Counted from the stretch's first letter, positions 19,055 through 27,780 are shown. The stretch is DNA of 42,618 nucleotides from Leptolyngbyaceae cyanobacterium RM1_406_9 (GCA_012033355.1 JAAUQZ010000010.1:1-42618); one strand, 5' to 3'. Made by a program: numbers and translations. Notes: generated by a model from the sequence alone, not told the origin.

Positions 19055-19143
19055 TCATTGACCCTACAGCGATGCTTTTGGGTCGGTTTGTGGCACCCTA
19101 GACGGCAAAGGTGTTCTCGTCGCGTATCTTTTGTGACTGGTTC

Positions 19144-19164
19144 TTCGTCCTTCGTCCTTTGTCA
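19144..19164. repeat. Heptanucleotide repeat run (TTCGTCC type)
   Basis: Three 7-mers, TTCGTCC twice then TTTGTCA, ending 8 bp before the hybrid kinase ATG at 19173. As at 8412-8439, a heptamer run sits immediately before a start codon. Confidence 0.65.
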
Positions 19165-19172
19165 TTAGTGGT

Positions 19173-21671
19173 ATGAGTGAAGTTCAGCAGACTGAACCAT
19201 CCGGGCAGCAGCCAGCAATTGAGCAGTGGCGCTGCTCAAATCCCCTCCAGGAGGCGGCGATGCATCAGGAGGCTAGGTTTCGATCGCTGATTGCCAATAT
19301 TCCGGGGGCTGTCTTTCGCTGTGTGCAAGAGCCAAACTGGAAGACAGAATTTATCAGCGATGTGATTGAGGAAATTTCTGGCTACCCCGCCTCCGACTTT
19401 GTAGATGATCGAGTGCGATCGTTTGCCAGTATTGAACACGCTGAAGACACTCCCCGCATCCATCAACTGGTGCAGCAAAGCTTACAGCAGCGACAGCCCT
19501 ATTCGGTTGAATACCGGATTATTCGAGCAAACGGTGAGATTCGCTGGGTCTATGAGAAGGGGCAGGGAGTCTGGGATGGAGCGGGAAATCTGCTATGGCT
19601 AGACGGCATCATTTTTGACGTTTCTGAATTAAAACAAGCAGAAGAAGAACTAATTCTGAAGAATGCGGCGCTAGAGCAGGCAAGGTGGGAAGCCGAAACC
19701 GCAAACCGAGCAAAAAGTGATTTTCTCGCCACCATGAGTCATGAAATTCGCACGCCAATGAATGCTGTGATTGGCATGGCTGAACTGTTGCTGCACACAA
19801 ATCCAACACCGCAACAGCAAGATTTTATTGCCACTATTCGCAATAGTGGTGAAGCGTTACTGAGTATTATCAATGACATTCTCGATTTTTCTAAAATTGA
19901 GTCTGCCAAGCTCGATTTGGAGGAAAATCCGTTTAACTTACGAACCTGCATTGAGAGTGCGCTGAATCTGCTGGCTCCTAAGGCGATTGAAAAAGGTTTG
20001 GAACTAGCCTACCTGATCGATCCTCAGGTGCCTGAGGTCGTAGTTAGCGATATGACGCGGATACGCCAAATTTTGGTGAATCTATTGAGCAATGCGGTTA
20101 AGTTTACGGAACAAGGAGAGGTAACTGTCTCGGTAGTGGCTCGTCCTCTGCCGGATAGGGCGATCGCAGCCGATGATTCGACCCTATCGACTTATGCTCT
20201 CCGCTTTGCTGTGAAGGACACGGGCATTGGCATTCCTTCGGATCGGTTAGCTCGTCTGTTTAAGCCATTTAGCCAGATTGATTCTTCGATTAGTCGCACC
20301 CATGGCGGCACGGGATTGGGGTTGACGATTAGCCAGCGCTTGAGCGAGCTAATGGGCGGCAGGATTTGGGTAGACAGTACGTTGGGCAGTGGTTCTACGT
20401 TCTATTGTGCAGTTCGGGTGAAGGCGATCGCCCCTACTCCCACGCAGCAAACGCCCTCCCTGCCTTTATCCCAAAAGCGGCTGCTGATTGTCGAAGATCA
20501 TGCAACAAATCGGCAAAATTTGACCTTCCAGGCAAAATCTTGGGGGATGACGGTTTGTGCCGTTGCGTCTGAGTCAGAGGTTCTAGCTTTGCTGAATCAG
20601 GGAGAACAGTTTGATGCGGCGATTTTAGACGGTCAACTGCCAGGAACAGACAGTTTGACACTTGCCAGCGCAATATACCAGCAGTCTCAAAGCCGGATAC
20701 CGCTGCTGTTGATGACGGTAAATAAAATGCCAATAGAGGAATGGCAAACAACCGTTATTGCGGCTGTTCTCAGCAAGCCGATTCAGCAAGCTCAGCTTCA
20801 TCAAGCCCTAATCAAGGTTCTGGCTCAGCCGACTGATCAGCCTGAGCCGACTCATGAAACGTCTGCGTTAGCGAGTCAGCGATCGCCCCAACACTCACTT
20901 CGAGTTTTGGTGGCAGAGGACAATCTGGTCAACCAAAAAGTAATTTTGCATCTGCTACAGCGGTTGGGATATCAGGCAGACATTGCCAACAATGGACTTG
21001 AAGTATTAGAAGCTCTATCTCAACGTCCCTACGATCTGGTGCTGATGGATATACAAATGCCCGAAATGGATGGGCTGATGACCACAGCGCAGATTCGTCA
21101 GCACAGGGCAAACATAGAGCAGCCTTACATCATCGCGATTACAGCCAATGCAATGCAGGGCGATCGCGAAGACTGCCTAGCAGCGGGAATGAATGATTAT
21201 TTAAGTAAGCCAATTCGCACTGAGCAGTTGATTTGTGCTTTACAGCAGTGCCATCTCTATATCGAGGCGATCGCCCCAACCTCGTCCAGTCAGCCCGCGT
21301 TACCTCCACTAAAGTTATCAGAAACAATTAATGCAGAAACAATTGATGAAATGGTGTTGCAGGCTTTGTGCGATGAGGCAGACACCGATGTCCTGATAGA
21401 GCTAGTAAACTGTTACTTGAAAGAAACGCCTAAACTGCTAAAAGCGATTCAGGGGGCGATCGCCAAACAAGATGCGATCGCTCTCCGCCACGCTAGCCAC
21501 ACGCTCAAATCCAGCAGCGCGACTCTGGGCGCAATTCACCTTCCCAAGCTCTGTGCAGAGCTAGAGAAACTTGCTGGTCAGGGTGAAATAGCGAATTTAG
21601 AAACCCAAATCGCTCAGCTTACTGCTGAATATCAAAGGGTTGCAGCAGCACTCCAGCTTAAGGTGGATTAA
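19173..21671 (+). CDS. Hybrid sensor histidine kinase (PAS-HisKA-HATPase-REC-REC-HPt)
   Basis: An 832-residue phosphorelay protein. Order: PAS/PAC (about residues 30-155, ending FDVSELKQAEEEL), HisKA with phospho-His in SDFLATMSHEIRTPMNAVIG (about 185), and HATPase_c (VNLLSNAVKF, DTGIGIP, GGTGLGLTIS). A first receiver domain (LLIVEDH, AILDGQLPG, LSKPI) is followed by a second (VLVAEDNLVNQ, LVLMDIQMPEMDG, LSKPI). A C-terminal HPt has its His in RHASHTLKSSSATLG. All phosphoacceptors appear intact. No transmembrane segment is seen, so it probably senses a cytoplasmic signal through the PAS domain. No output regulator lies next to it. Confidence 0.95.
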   Translation: MSEVQQTEPSGQQPAIEQWRCSNPLQEAAMHQEARFRSLIANIPGAVFRCVQEPNWKTEFISDVIEEISGYPASDFVDDRVRSFASIEHAEDTPRIHQLVQQSLQQRQPYSVEYRIIRANGEIRWVYEKGQGVWDGAGNLLWLDGIIFDVSELKQAEEELILKNAALEQARWEAETANRAKSDFLATMSHEIRTPMNAVIGMAELLLHTNPTPQQQDFIATIRNSGEALLSIINDILDFSKIESAKLDLEENPFNLRTCIESALNLLAPKAIEKGLELAYLIDPQVPEVVVSDMTRIRQILVNLLSNAVKFTEQGEVTVSVVARPLPDRAIAADDSTLSTYALRFAVKDTGIGIPSDRLARLFKPFSQIDSSISRTHGGTGLGLTISQRLSELMGGRIWVDSTLGSGSTFYCAVRVKAIAPTPTQQTPSLPLSQKRLLIVEDHATNRQNLTFQAKSWGMTVCAVASESEVLALLNQGEQFDAAILDGQLPGTDSLTLASAIYQQSQSRIPLLLMTVNKMPIEEWQTTVIAAVLSKPIQQAQLHQALIKVLAQPTDQPEPTHETSALASQRSPQHSLRVLVAEDNLVNQKVILHLLQRLGYQADIANNGLEVLEALSQRPYDLVLMDIQMPEMDGLMTTAQIRQHRANIEQPYIIAITANAMQGDREDCLAAGMNDYLSKPIRTEQLICALQQCHLYIEAIAPTSSSQPALPPLKLSETINAETIDEMVLQALCDEADTDVLIELVNCYLKETPKLLKAIQGAIAKQDAIALRHASHTLKSSSATLGAIHLPKLCAELEKLAGQGEIANLETQIAQLTAEYQRVAAALQLKVD

Positions 21672-21727
21672 GCACCAGGAATCCGTGATGAAGAGACGTG
21701 CAACTTCTGTAAACTTGTAAAGTATAC

Positions 21728-21790
21728 ATTTTGTGGGATGGGCATCTTGCCCGTCTGGACGGGTGAGACACCCACCCCACAAATTAAAAT
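21728..21790. repeat. Palindromic dispersed repeat family D, copy 1
   Basis: Arms ATTTTGTGGGATGGG and CCCACCCCACAAAT lie around GCATCTTGCCCGTC-GACGGGTGAGAC. The GTGGGATGGGCATCTTGCCC motif recurs at 34864-34938 in opposite orientation. It sits between the converging hybrid kinase and ABC permease genes. Confidence 0.7.
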
Positions 21791-21823
21791 GTCCTAATCG
21801 CCGCTATATCACCCACTCCCCAA

Positions 21824-22672
21824 TCAATTCTTAATTCCCGTTGCTGCAATGCCGCGAATAAACTGACGCTGACCCATCAAGAACAGCAATACAACCGGAA
21901 CCGTTGCAATCACTACCGCTGCCATCAATAGCGCCCATTCATTGGTAAACTGCTCCTGGAATTCTGCCAGGGCCAACTGCACCGTCCGCAGTTCAGGGCG
22001 AGTCGTAAACACCAGCGGCTTGAATAAGTCATTCCACTCGCCAATGAAGGTAAATAGGAATAGCGTCACCAGAGCCGGACGCGCCAGCGGCAAAATTATA
22101 CGCCAGAGGATTTGCAGCCGATTTGCCCCATCCAGTGCCGCCGCTTCCTCTAGCTCCACTGGAATTGTTTGAAAGTATTGCCGTAGCAGAAAAATGCCAA
22201 ACCCGCTCGCCGCAGTCGGCAAAATCAGCGCTCCGTAGGTGTTAATCAAATTTCCCCAGCGCAGCACCAGAAAAATTGGCACCACCAAAATTTGGAATGG
22301 CAACACTAGCGTTGCCAGCACGATGAGCAGAACTGCCTGCCGTCCCCAAAACCTGAGCCTTGCCAGAGCATAGCCTGCCAAAGCAGATGTAAAAATTTGA
22401 AAGGCGGTTACTGCCAGTGCCACCAGTGTAGAATTAGCGAACGTCAGCAAAAAATTACCGCGTCTCCAAGCTTCCCGGTAATTTGTCCAGGTCCACTCGC
22501 TCTCGGTTAGATTTAGGACTGGAATGCTGCCCGGTGGCGTTAGCGAAGTCAAAAACACGACTAGCAGCGGAGCCAGTACAATTCCCGCCCCGATTAGCAA
22601 TAGCAGCGGATTGAGCCAGGACAGCCAATCGTTCAAGCTGCGCTCGGTTTCTTTTGAGGTTGAATTTAGCAT
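21824..22672 (-). CDS. Carbohydrate ABC transporter permease (MalG-type)
   Basis: A 282-residue inner membrane protein with six predicted helices. It has the MalG-like EAA loop EEAAALDGANRLQILWRIIL and the C-terminal end LMGQRQFIRGIAATGIKN, typical of the second permease of sugar importers (CUT1). The partner permease and ATPase are not in the window. A sugar-binding lipoprotein of the same transporter class occurs 14 kb away (36479-37793), so the system may be split over the chromosome, as often happens in cyanobacteria. Substrate unknown. Confidence 0.9.
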   Translation of the reverse strand: MLNSTSKETERSLNDWLSWLNPLLLLIGAGIVLAPLLVVFLTSLTPPGSIPVLNLTESEWTWTNYREAWRRGNFLLTFANSTLVALAVTAFQIFTSALAGYALARLRFWGRQAVLLIVLATLVLPFQILVVPIFLVLRWGNLINTYGALILPTAASGFGIFLLRQYFQTIPVELEEAAALDGANRLQILWRIILPLARPALVTLFLFTFIGEWNDLFKPLVFTTRPELRTVQLALAEFQEQFTNEWALLMAAVVIATVPVVLLFLMGQRQFIRGIAATGIKN

Positions 22673-22899
22673 GGGTGTAGAGTCAGGTCATTGATAACAA
22701 GCATCCCCTGAAATTCTGTCCAAAGATGTAATATTTCTATTCTTGTGGGCGATCGCTTGTAAATTCCTACTTGAAAACAGTAGGGTGTAAATTAGAAACT
22801 ACTAGGTCGTGTGTACCCCCAAGCCCGACTCACGACATCCTTGAGGTCGATGAAATTGATCGACCCATACACCCCGCGCAGCCAGGAGATGACCGACTT

Positions 22900-23595
22900 A
22901 TGCAGCAGCTTGAAGTCAGCCCAGAACTTGATTTTCACAGTGAAATTTACAAAGACGCATATAGCCGAATTAATGCGATCGTGATTGAAGGTGAGGAAGA
23001 AGCTCACGCAAACTACCAGCGGCTCTCTGAAATGCTGCCTGACCTAAAGGATCAGCTTCTAAGCTTAGCCAGGATGGAAGGTCGCCACAAGAAAGGCTTT
23101 CAGGCTTGCGGCCGCAATCTGGAAGTAACGGCTGACATGGAGTTTGCGCGGCAGTTCTTTGCTGACCTGCACAGCAACTTCCAGAAAGCAGCAGCGGCAG
23201 GTCAAGTGGTCACCTGTCTGTTGATTCAGTCGTTGATTATTGAATGCTTTGCAATTTCGGCTTATAACATCTATATTCCCGTTGCAGACGACTTTGCCCG
23301 CAAAATTACCGAAGGCGTGGTGAAGGATGAATATCTGCATCTAAACTTTGGCGAAGAATGGCTCAAAGCCAACTTTGAAACTTCCAAAGCCGAGCTAGAA
23401 GCAGCCAATCGGCAAAACCTACCCCTGGTTTGGCGGATGCTTAGTCAGGTCGAAGACGATGCTCACGCCCTCGGCATGGAGAAAGAAGCTTTAGTCGAAG
23501 ACTTCATGATTAGCTACGGTGAAGCGCTAAGCAATATTGGCTTTACCACTCGTGACATCATGCGAATGTCAGCTTACGGCTTGGCGGCGGTGTAG
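22900..23595 (+). CDS. ado: Aldehyde-deformylating oxygenase (alkane synthesis)
   Basis: Converts fatty aldehydes to alkanes and formate with a diiron centre, giving the C15-C17 hydrocarbons of cyanobacterial membranes. The start at 22900 ([20 protein letters not shown]) gives 231 aa, the family length; AGGAG lies upstream, and the upstream in-frame stretch lacks homology. Iron ligands are in [34 protein letters not shown] and [14 protein letters not shown]. Its usual partner gene, acyl-ACP reductase (aar), is not adjacent: a terminator follows directly and the next gene is an opposing porin. Confidence 0.96.
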   Translation: MQQLEVSPELDFHSEIYKDAYSRINAIVIEGEEEAHANYQRLSEMLPDLKDQLLSLARMEGRHKKGFQACGRNLEVTADMEFARQFFADLHSNFQKAAAAGQVVTCLLIQSLIIECFAISAYNIYIPVADDFARKITEGVVKDEYLHLNFGEEWLKANFETSKAELEAANRQNLPLVWRMLSQVEDDAHALGMEKEALVEDFMISYGEALSNIGFTTRDIMRMSAYGLAAV

Positions 23596-23610
23596 CTCTC
23601 ACAACCTTTC

Positions 23611-23649
23611 AAAGAATAGGGGGGAAGGTATCTTCCCCCCCTATTCTTT
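23611..23649 (+). terminator. Intrinsic terminator-like hairpin after ado
   Basis: AAAGAATAGGGGGGAAG pairs with CTTCCCCCC(C)TATTCTTT across a GTAT loop, a stem of about 17 bp starting 16 bp after the ado stop, and T-rich sequence follows. It separates ado from the opposing porin gene. Confidence 0.8.
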
Positions 23650-23693
23650 GTTCTAATGGATACAGCTTCCTGGCGCTACGCACACGCCTCAGC

Positions 23694-23720
23694 GTAGGGG
23701 CAAGCGGCGTTTGCCCCTAC
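23694..23720. repeat. Short palindrome (GTAGGGGCAA family)
   Basis: Arms GTAGGGGCAA and TTGCCCCTAC around GCGGCGT, related to 2103-2132. It lies between ado and the end of the porin gene. Confidence 0.65.
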
Positions 23721-23796
23721 AGGGCATTGCTGATTATAGGGTTCCTGGAAATCTCCTTGGGAAGGTTTTAGCTATGGGGCGTAGCGCCACAATCGG

Positions 23797-25596
23797 TCAA
23801 AAAGAAAAAACCGTTCGTAAAGTCCCGGTTAAGATTGTGCTGCGATCGCGATTACCTGGGTCGGTGATAACCTGAACCACAGGCGTAATTGCGACGTTAT
23901 CGCTCAGGGGCAGATTATAAAACGCTTCATAGTTAGTTTGAGTACGATTAAACAAGCCGATAGTATCTTCCTGGAAGATAAGCGGTTGCCCAATGCCGAT
24001 GCCCGCTAAAGCACCGGGAACCAACAGGTCTGGAAAGGCAAGTCCGGCAGACCAGGATGCAGGTTCGATGCTGCTAGGAAAATTGAAGGCATAGCCAAAT
24101 CGGCCAAATAGTCCCACTCGTCTGCCTAAAGCAAATTCTAGATTTGCGCCGATCGCATCATAATCGTTGCTACTCTGCGTTCCGGTGCTGTATTGCAGGC
24201 TGATGGTGAAGTCGCGGGAAGGGGCGATCGCTAGCTCAACTACGCCTAAATTAGGATCATTCAACAGCCCGCCTACATCGTCACCGCCAAGGATTGGAGA
24301 GGCAGTGGCGATTGCTGCCTGGTCTGCTTTGTACACACCGCGCAGCGTAAACGCTCCTGCTCCTGGATTCCAGCTAAAGGCGGCTCCTGCTCCTGGTGCA
24401 TCGTTGGCAAGCAAAAGCTGATTGTTGATCAGCCCATAAGTTGAAAAATCGCGTGAACTATCGTTGGCGTAGCGATTGAAATCAACGTAGTCAGAAGCAA
24501 ATCCCTGGGCAAAAAATGACAAATTTAGATCTTCAGATGCTGCAAAGGTATAGCTCAACCGATTCAAAATGAAATGAGTATCGCTGCCAGAGTAATCCAG
24601 CGCACTGTTCGCTTGTAGAAAACTCGTTTGTAGAAGGCTCGTTTGCAGAAAGCCATTAATGCCCTGAGCCGTTTCAACAACTTCTGCTGCCTCGTTCAGC
24701 AAATCAACCACTCCCCTTGAAGAACTGTCACTGCTGCCTGCTTGAAGCTGAGTTAGCAGCAGGTCTTCACCCGCAAAGCTGGTTTCCAGGTTTAGCCTCA
24801 CCCGACTGAAGAAGATTACGTTCGGGTCGATAACCCCACTTTGAGTTCCGCCATTGATGGCAAAAATTGCCTCTCCGGTCAGCCGAGTCGTAGTAGAAAA
24901 CTGGTTAGCTGCTAGCTCTGCGTTACGAGCTTCGAGCCGATCTACCCGATCGCGCAGGGCAGACAGTTCTTCGGCAAACTCTTGCTGGAGCCGTTCTAGC
25001 GTTGCTAAATCTGCTTGCAAGACGGCATTGGCTAAACCTACATCAACCAGTTCATCAATGCGATCGAGGGCAGCGTTTAGTCCTGCCGCAAATTCATAGC
25101 GAGTCAGTGCCCGATTGCCGCGAAAGGTGCCGTCTGGATATCCGGCAATCACGCCATAGCGCTCAACTAAAGACTGTAATGCTTGAAAGGCCCAGTCGGT
25201 TGGCTGCACATCCGAAAGCTGGGAAACGGAGGTCAGTTGAGCAAGTGCTTCCCCCTCTAAGGGACTGCCTTCGCCTTCTGCCTGTGGGTTTGCAAGTTGC
25301 GAAGGGAAAGGAAGTTGAACACGATGAATCGGTTCTTCCGCTGGGGCGATCGCTTCTTCTCTCACTCCTTGATTGCTTAATAAAGTCTGGTCTAGTATGG
25401 CTTCTGCGTCAGTTTGTGTGGCGACCTGTTCTACATCAGGAGTTACCTGTAGTGAAGTTGTCCGTGCAACCTCGGCAATTTCAGCAGAGTGTGGATCTTC
25501 TGCGTTGAGTGATATCTCAGCTAAGGCGGGGGCACCAGTTGTTACTAATCCTAAAGCGATCGCGCCATTGAAAAAGCGCAGGCGAACCTTCTCCAC
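23797..25596 (-). CDS. SLH-domain outer-membrane porin (OprB-type, iron uptake porin family)
   Basis: About 599 aa when started at the GTG at 25596, which has GAGGAG 9 nt upstream and places the signal peptide (VRLRFFNGAIALGLVTTGAP, then ALA) at the N-terminus. After a low-complexity linker comes an SLH domain (DVQPTDWAFQALQSLVERYG, YPDGTFRGNRALTRYEFAAG) that binds the peptidoglycan layer. A coiled coil (DRIDELVDVG to NAELAANQ) follows, then a beta-barrel with alternating hydrophobic strands ending in TLRTVFSF, with the terminal Phe typical of outer-membrane proteins. In cyanobacteria these are the major porins, and iron or sugar transport roles have been proposed. Confidence 0.92.
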   Translation of the reverse strand: MEKVRLRFFNGAIALGLVTTGAPALAEISLNAEDPHSAEIAEVARTTSLQVTPDVEQVATQTDAEAILDQTLLSNQGVREEAIAPAEEPIHRVQLPFPSQLANPQAEGEGSPLEGEALAQLTSVSQLSDVQPTDWAFQALQSLVERYGVIAGYPDGTFRGNRALTRYEFAAGLNAALDRIDELVDVGLANAVLQADLATLERLQQEFAEELSALRDRVDRLEARNAELAANQFSTTTRLTGEAIFAINGGTQSGVIDPNVIFFSRVRLNLETSFAGEDLLLTQLQAGSSDSSSRGVVDLLNEAAEVVETAQGINGFLQTSLLQTSFLQANSALDYSGSDTHFILNRLSYTFAASEDLNLSFFAQGFASDYVDFNRYANDSSRDFSTYGLINNQLLLANDAPGAGAAFSWNPGAGAFTLRGVYKADQAAIATASPILGGDDVGGLLNDPNLGVVELAIAPSRDFTISLQYSTGTQSSNDYDAIGANLEFALGRRVGLFGRFGYAFNFPSSIEPASWSAGLAFPDLLVPGALAGIGIGQPLIFQEDTIGLFNRTQTNYEAFYNLPLSDNVAITPVVQVITDPGNRDRSTILTGTLRTVFSF

Positions 25597-25767
25597 CTTC
25601 CACCACTCCTCATACGTTGGAAATAGAAGCAACTAATCTCGCAAATAAAACCGCTCTATCAGCCCATGCTTGCAGTAACGCCCTGCAACCTTGCTGGGTT
25701 AAGACTAGTCAATCCCTGGTCAGCACTTTAGCTTGAAAGGTAGCCGTTCTGCCACTATTTCAGCTTT

Positions 25768-25803
25768 TATGGTGCTACGGGTCTTGATTGAGACATTTTT
25801 GTG
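25768..25803 (-). repeat. Dispersed repeat family C, copy 2
   Basis: The reverse complement of this segment, ending CCCGTAGCACCATA, aligns with 19019-19054 over about 36 bp with few mismatches (for example ATGTCTCAATCAAG against ACGTCTCAGTCAAG). Confidence 0.65.
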
Positions 25804-25805
25804 TA

Positions 25806-25830
25806 AAAGCCCCCGCTGAGCGGGGGCTTT
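25806..25830 (-). terminator. Intrinsic terminator of the helical carotenoid protein gene
   Basis: AAAGCCCCCGC TGA GCGGGGGCTTT is a perfect 11-bp stem with a 3-nt loop. On the minus strand it is followed by TTTTACAC. It lies 90 bp past the stop at 25920. Confidence 0.85.
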
Positions 25831-25919
25831 CTACATAACCCTTATAGTTTGCTTCAACAAACTTGAGCTTTCACCGTGAATTAAAATTCTTTTTTGCTGC
25901 TCGTCTTACGAGTTTAGGG

Positions 25920-26450
25920 CTAGAGGCTAGAGGTTTTACCCGTTTCAGCCTGACTGGGAATCGGCGTTACGTCGCTGTAGCCCATGTTGCCTGCTACCTC
26001 GCGCAGCATCGAGATTTGCTCCTGGAAATCCAAGTTCTCGATCTGGCTAAGCACCTGGTTGACGGCTTGCGGAATCTGGTAGTCGTCGGGCATTCCTATA
26101 ATCGTTGTGCCCATTGCCTGCGCCCAGGCAAACCAAACCATGAGCTGGTTGTTCTCTTTCAAGGCACCATAGGCGCGAGACAGTTCAGTGTCTTCTCGAT
26201 TTGCGATCGCCCGCATCACGCCAAGCTGCTCATCTTTTGACATCTCATAAACGTCACCTAACAGTTGGGGTGCCAGTTCGGGTTCGGTTGCCGCTGGTGC
26301 TGCTGGAGTTACAGAGTCTCCCATTTTTGTGTAGACGTAGTAGAGAAGTGCCAATTTCTCATCTGTGCCTAGCTTTGAAAATGCATCTACCGTTTTTTGC
26401 GTCTCTTCGGGCAGATAGTTGGATGTTGCAGCATTGGGGTTCGGGGACAT
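25920..26450 (-). CDS. Helical carotenoid protein (OCP N-terminal domain homologue)
   Basis: A 176-residue all-helical protein matching only the carotenoid-binding N-terminal domain of orange carotenoid protein. Family-like stretches are VDAFSKLGTDEKLALLYYVY, EQLGVMRAIANREDTELSRA and MLREVAGNMGY. Trp residues in QLMVWFAWAQAMG correspond to the region of OCP that contacts the carotenoid ring. The C-terminal NTF2-like sensor domain is absent, so this is a stand-alone HCP, expected to quench singlet oxygen or phycobilisome energy without photoswitching. The start at 26450 (MSPNPNAATS) has GGAGAG upstream; an in-frame upstream start lacks homology. The subclass (HCP1-6) was not determined. Confidence 0.9.
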   Translation of the reverse strand: MSPNPNAATSNYLPEETQKTVDAFSKLGTDEKLALLYYVYTKMGDSVTPAAPAATEPELAPQLLGDVYEMSKDEQLGVMRAIANREDTELSRAYGALKENNQLMVWFAWAQAMGTTIIGMPDDYQIPQAVNQVLSQIENLDFQEQISMLREVAGNMGYSDVTPIPSQAETGKTSSL

Positions 26451-26775
26451 AAGTACTCTCCAGAGGAAACTTAACTTCACTTAGAAGTATCAGACTTGAC
26501 CAAATCAAGTCGCCCCTCAAGAGGGAGAGTTTGGACTAACCTGGAATAGCTGCTTAACTCGTTCTAGAGACAGAGCTATAGCAAAAGGATGAGGGATGAG
26601 GGATGAAGAGTAAAGGATGTTCGATTGGGTAAGCTGTCTGATGAGTCTGGTTGAGGCTAATTGAAAAGATTGATTTTCTGTAAGTGAAAGCGTACTAAAA
26701 ATCAACCTTTGAAGAAGATTGGAACCTCTTCTAGATCAAAGCGTCGAAGCAGTGTTGAAGGATAGGAATGTAATA
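26451..26775. other. Intergenic region with heptamer repeat, no confident gene
   Basis: Contains a small hairpin (GACTTGA/TCAAGTC, 26493-26511) in the leader of the carotenoid-protein gene and a run of GAGGGAT-type heptamers (26584-26618). Promoters for the divergent genes should lie here. Confidence 0.5.
26584..26618. repeat. Heptanucleotide repeat run (GAGGGAT type)
   Basis: Five 7-mers: AAAGGAT, GAGGGAT, GAGGGAT, GAAGAGT, AAAGGAT. This is the complementary form of the TTCATCC run at 8412-8439. Confidence 0.75.
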
Positions 26776-27102
26776 ATGGCTAAGTTTAGGGGCGATCGCT
26801 CCACCCACTCTATTCGCTCAGTTCAAGCTTCTCTGGTGATGGGCGATCGCCGCTTATCGAGTAAGGCTTTAGACTTGTGGCTACTGGCAGTCTGCTCCTG
26901 CTTATTGACGTTGCTATGCCATTCACTTACTCACCCCTCTTCTTTGCCAAGCGGTGTGAATAGCGCTACATCAACCTCTACTTCAGCCCCGACCTCAAGC
27001 AATTTACCTGTTCAAACTGGAGGGCAGAGGGCACCGCAATTGTATGTCCCAGCAAAAAGCAGCGCCCCCGATCAAGAACTTAAATCGGACGCAGACGAGT
27101 AA
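26776..27102 (+). CDS. Possible small single-TM hypothetical protein
   Basis: From the ATG at 26776 the frame gives 108 residues: a basic N-terminus (MAKFRGDRSTHSIRS), one hydrophobic segment (ALDLWLLAVCSCLLTLLCHS) and a Ser/Thr/Pro-rich tail. AGGA lies upstream. It overlaps the end of the opposing PPC-domain gene by 23 bp. No family was recognised and the tail is low-complexity, so this may not be a gene. A TTG start at 26719 would extend it by 19 residues. Confidence 0.35.
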   Translation: MAKFRGDRSTHSIRSVQASLVMGDRRLSSKALDLWLLAVCSCLLTLLCHSLTHPSSLPSGVNSATSTSTSAPTSSNLPVQTGGQRAPQLYVPAKSSAPDQELKSDADE

Positions 27103-27526
27103 CTTTCAGGTTAAAAGTGCCCAATCCTTGACCCGCATAAGGCCTGACTCGAACGATATAGTTACCCGGTACGGTAATTCGAGCAAACAAAAGAGAATTG
27201 GTCGTGCCATCGGGGCCATCATCGTTTTCGCCGAACGTTGCCCCATCGGGACCGATCAAAGTAATGATCGTGTCGAACTCATCAGAGGTCAGGTCGATCG
27301 CCACCTGATCGCCTTCCTCAAACGTCACCAGATAATCTCGCGCAAATCCACCGAACCCAGTTGGAATATCTTTATCTGTTAAGGTGTCCGTAATCTCATT
27401 GGTTCCTGGCAGCGGAATTGGATTGTACATCGTATTCTGGGCATTGGCAGGCAACACCCCAACTCCAACCGACAGCATCGCTGGAACCATCAAAGCAAAG
27501 CCCAATTTAGACAGTAATTTACTCAT
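27080..27526 (-). CDS. Secreted protein with bacterial pre-peptidase C-terminal (PPC) domain
   Basis: About 148 aa from ATG 27526. A signal peptide (MSKLLSKLGFALMVPAMLSV ... ANA) is followed by a compact beta domain: RDYLVTFEEGDQVAIDLTSD, FDTIITLIGPDG, ENDDG, and LFARITVPGNYIVRVRPYAG. This is the PPC pattern (VxLxSxxFDTxLxLxGPDG, then DDxxGxxxS). Such domains are usually found attached to secreted proteases. Here the domain is alone, so a binding or structural role outside the cell is more likely than catalysis. It lies downstream of the pil operon on the same strand. Confidence 0.85.
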   Translation of the reverse strand: MSKLLSKLGFALMVPAMLSVGVGVLPANAQNTMYNPIPLPGTNEITDTLTDKDIPTGFGGFARDYLVTFEEGDQVAIDLTSDEFDTIITLIGPDGATFGENDDGPDGTTNSLLFARITVPGNYIVRVRPYAGQGLGTFNLKVTRLRPI

Positions 27527-27647
27527 AGAAACAGAAAATCTCAGCAGCAATAACAAATCTCGTCAATTATGCATCATTTTTCTACGTAAGTCCTGCAAAG
27601 CACAAATTAAAGTCCAGCACTAGTCAATGGTACTGATTTAAGGGGCA

Positions 27648-27680
27648 AGATCTGCGACTTCTTCGAGAAGTCGCAGATCT
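27648..27680. repeat. 33-bp perfect palindrome, family E copy 1
   Basis: Arms AGATCTGCGACTTCT and AGAAGTCGCAGATCT around a TCG loop. The identical 15-bp arms recur at 40571-40603 with a CAA loop. Here it lies between the pilQ stop and the PPC-domain gene and could end the pil transcript. Confidence 0.9.
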
Positions 27681-27780
27681 GAGCGCTATATTTTTGCTTA
27701 TTTCAGGGTCATTCGGCTTAAGCTCTTGTTTATACAAGAATCAAGCAGTTTAACGCCCTAGCAGATCGCTTCAGAGTTGC

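Larger units (their letters stand above)
25597..25919. other. Porin upstream region, no gene seen
   Basis: About 320 bp. It holds family C repeat copy 2 (25768-25803) and the terminator hairpin of the carotenoid-protein gene (25806-25830). The porin promoter must lie between about 25600 and 25760 on the minus strand, but no clear -35/-10 pair was picked out. Confidence 0.5.

Noticed and set aside
22771-22899. Longer N-terminus for Ado (43 extra codons)
   Set aside because: The extension has no similarity to Ado, while ATG 22900 gives the standard 231 aa.
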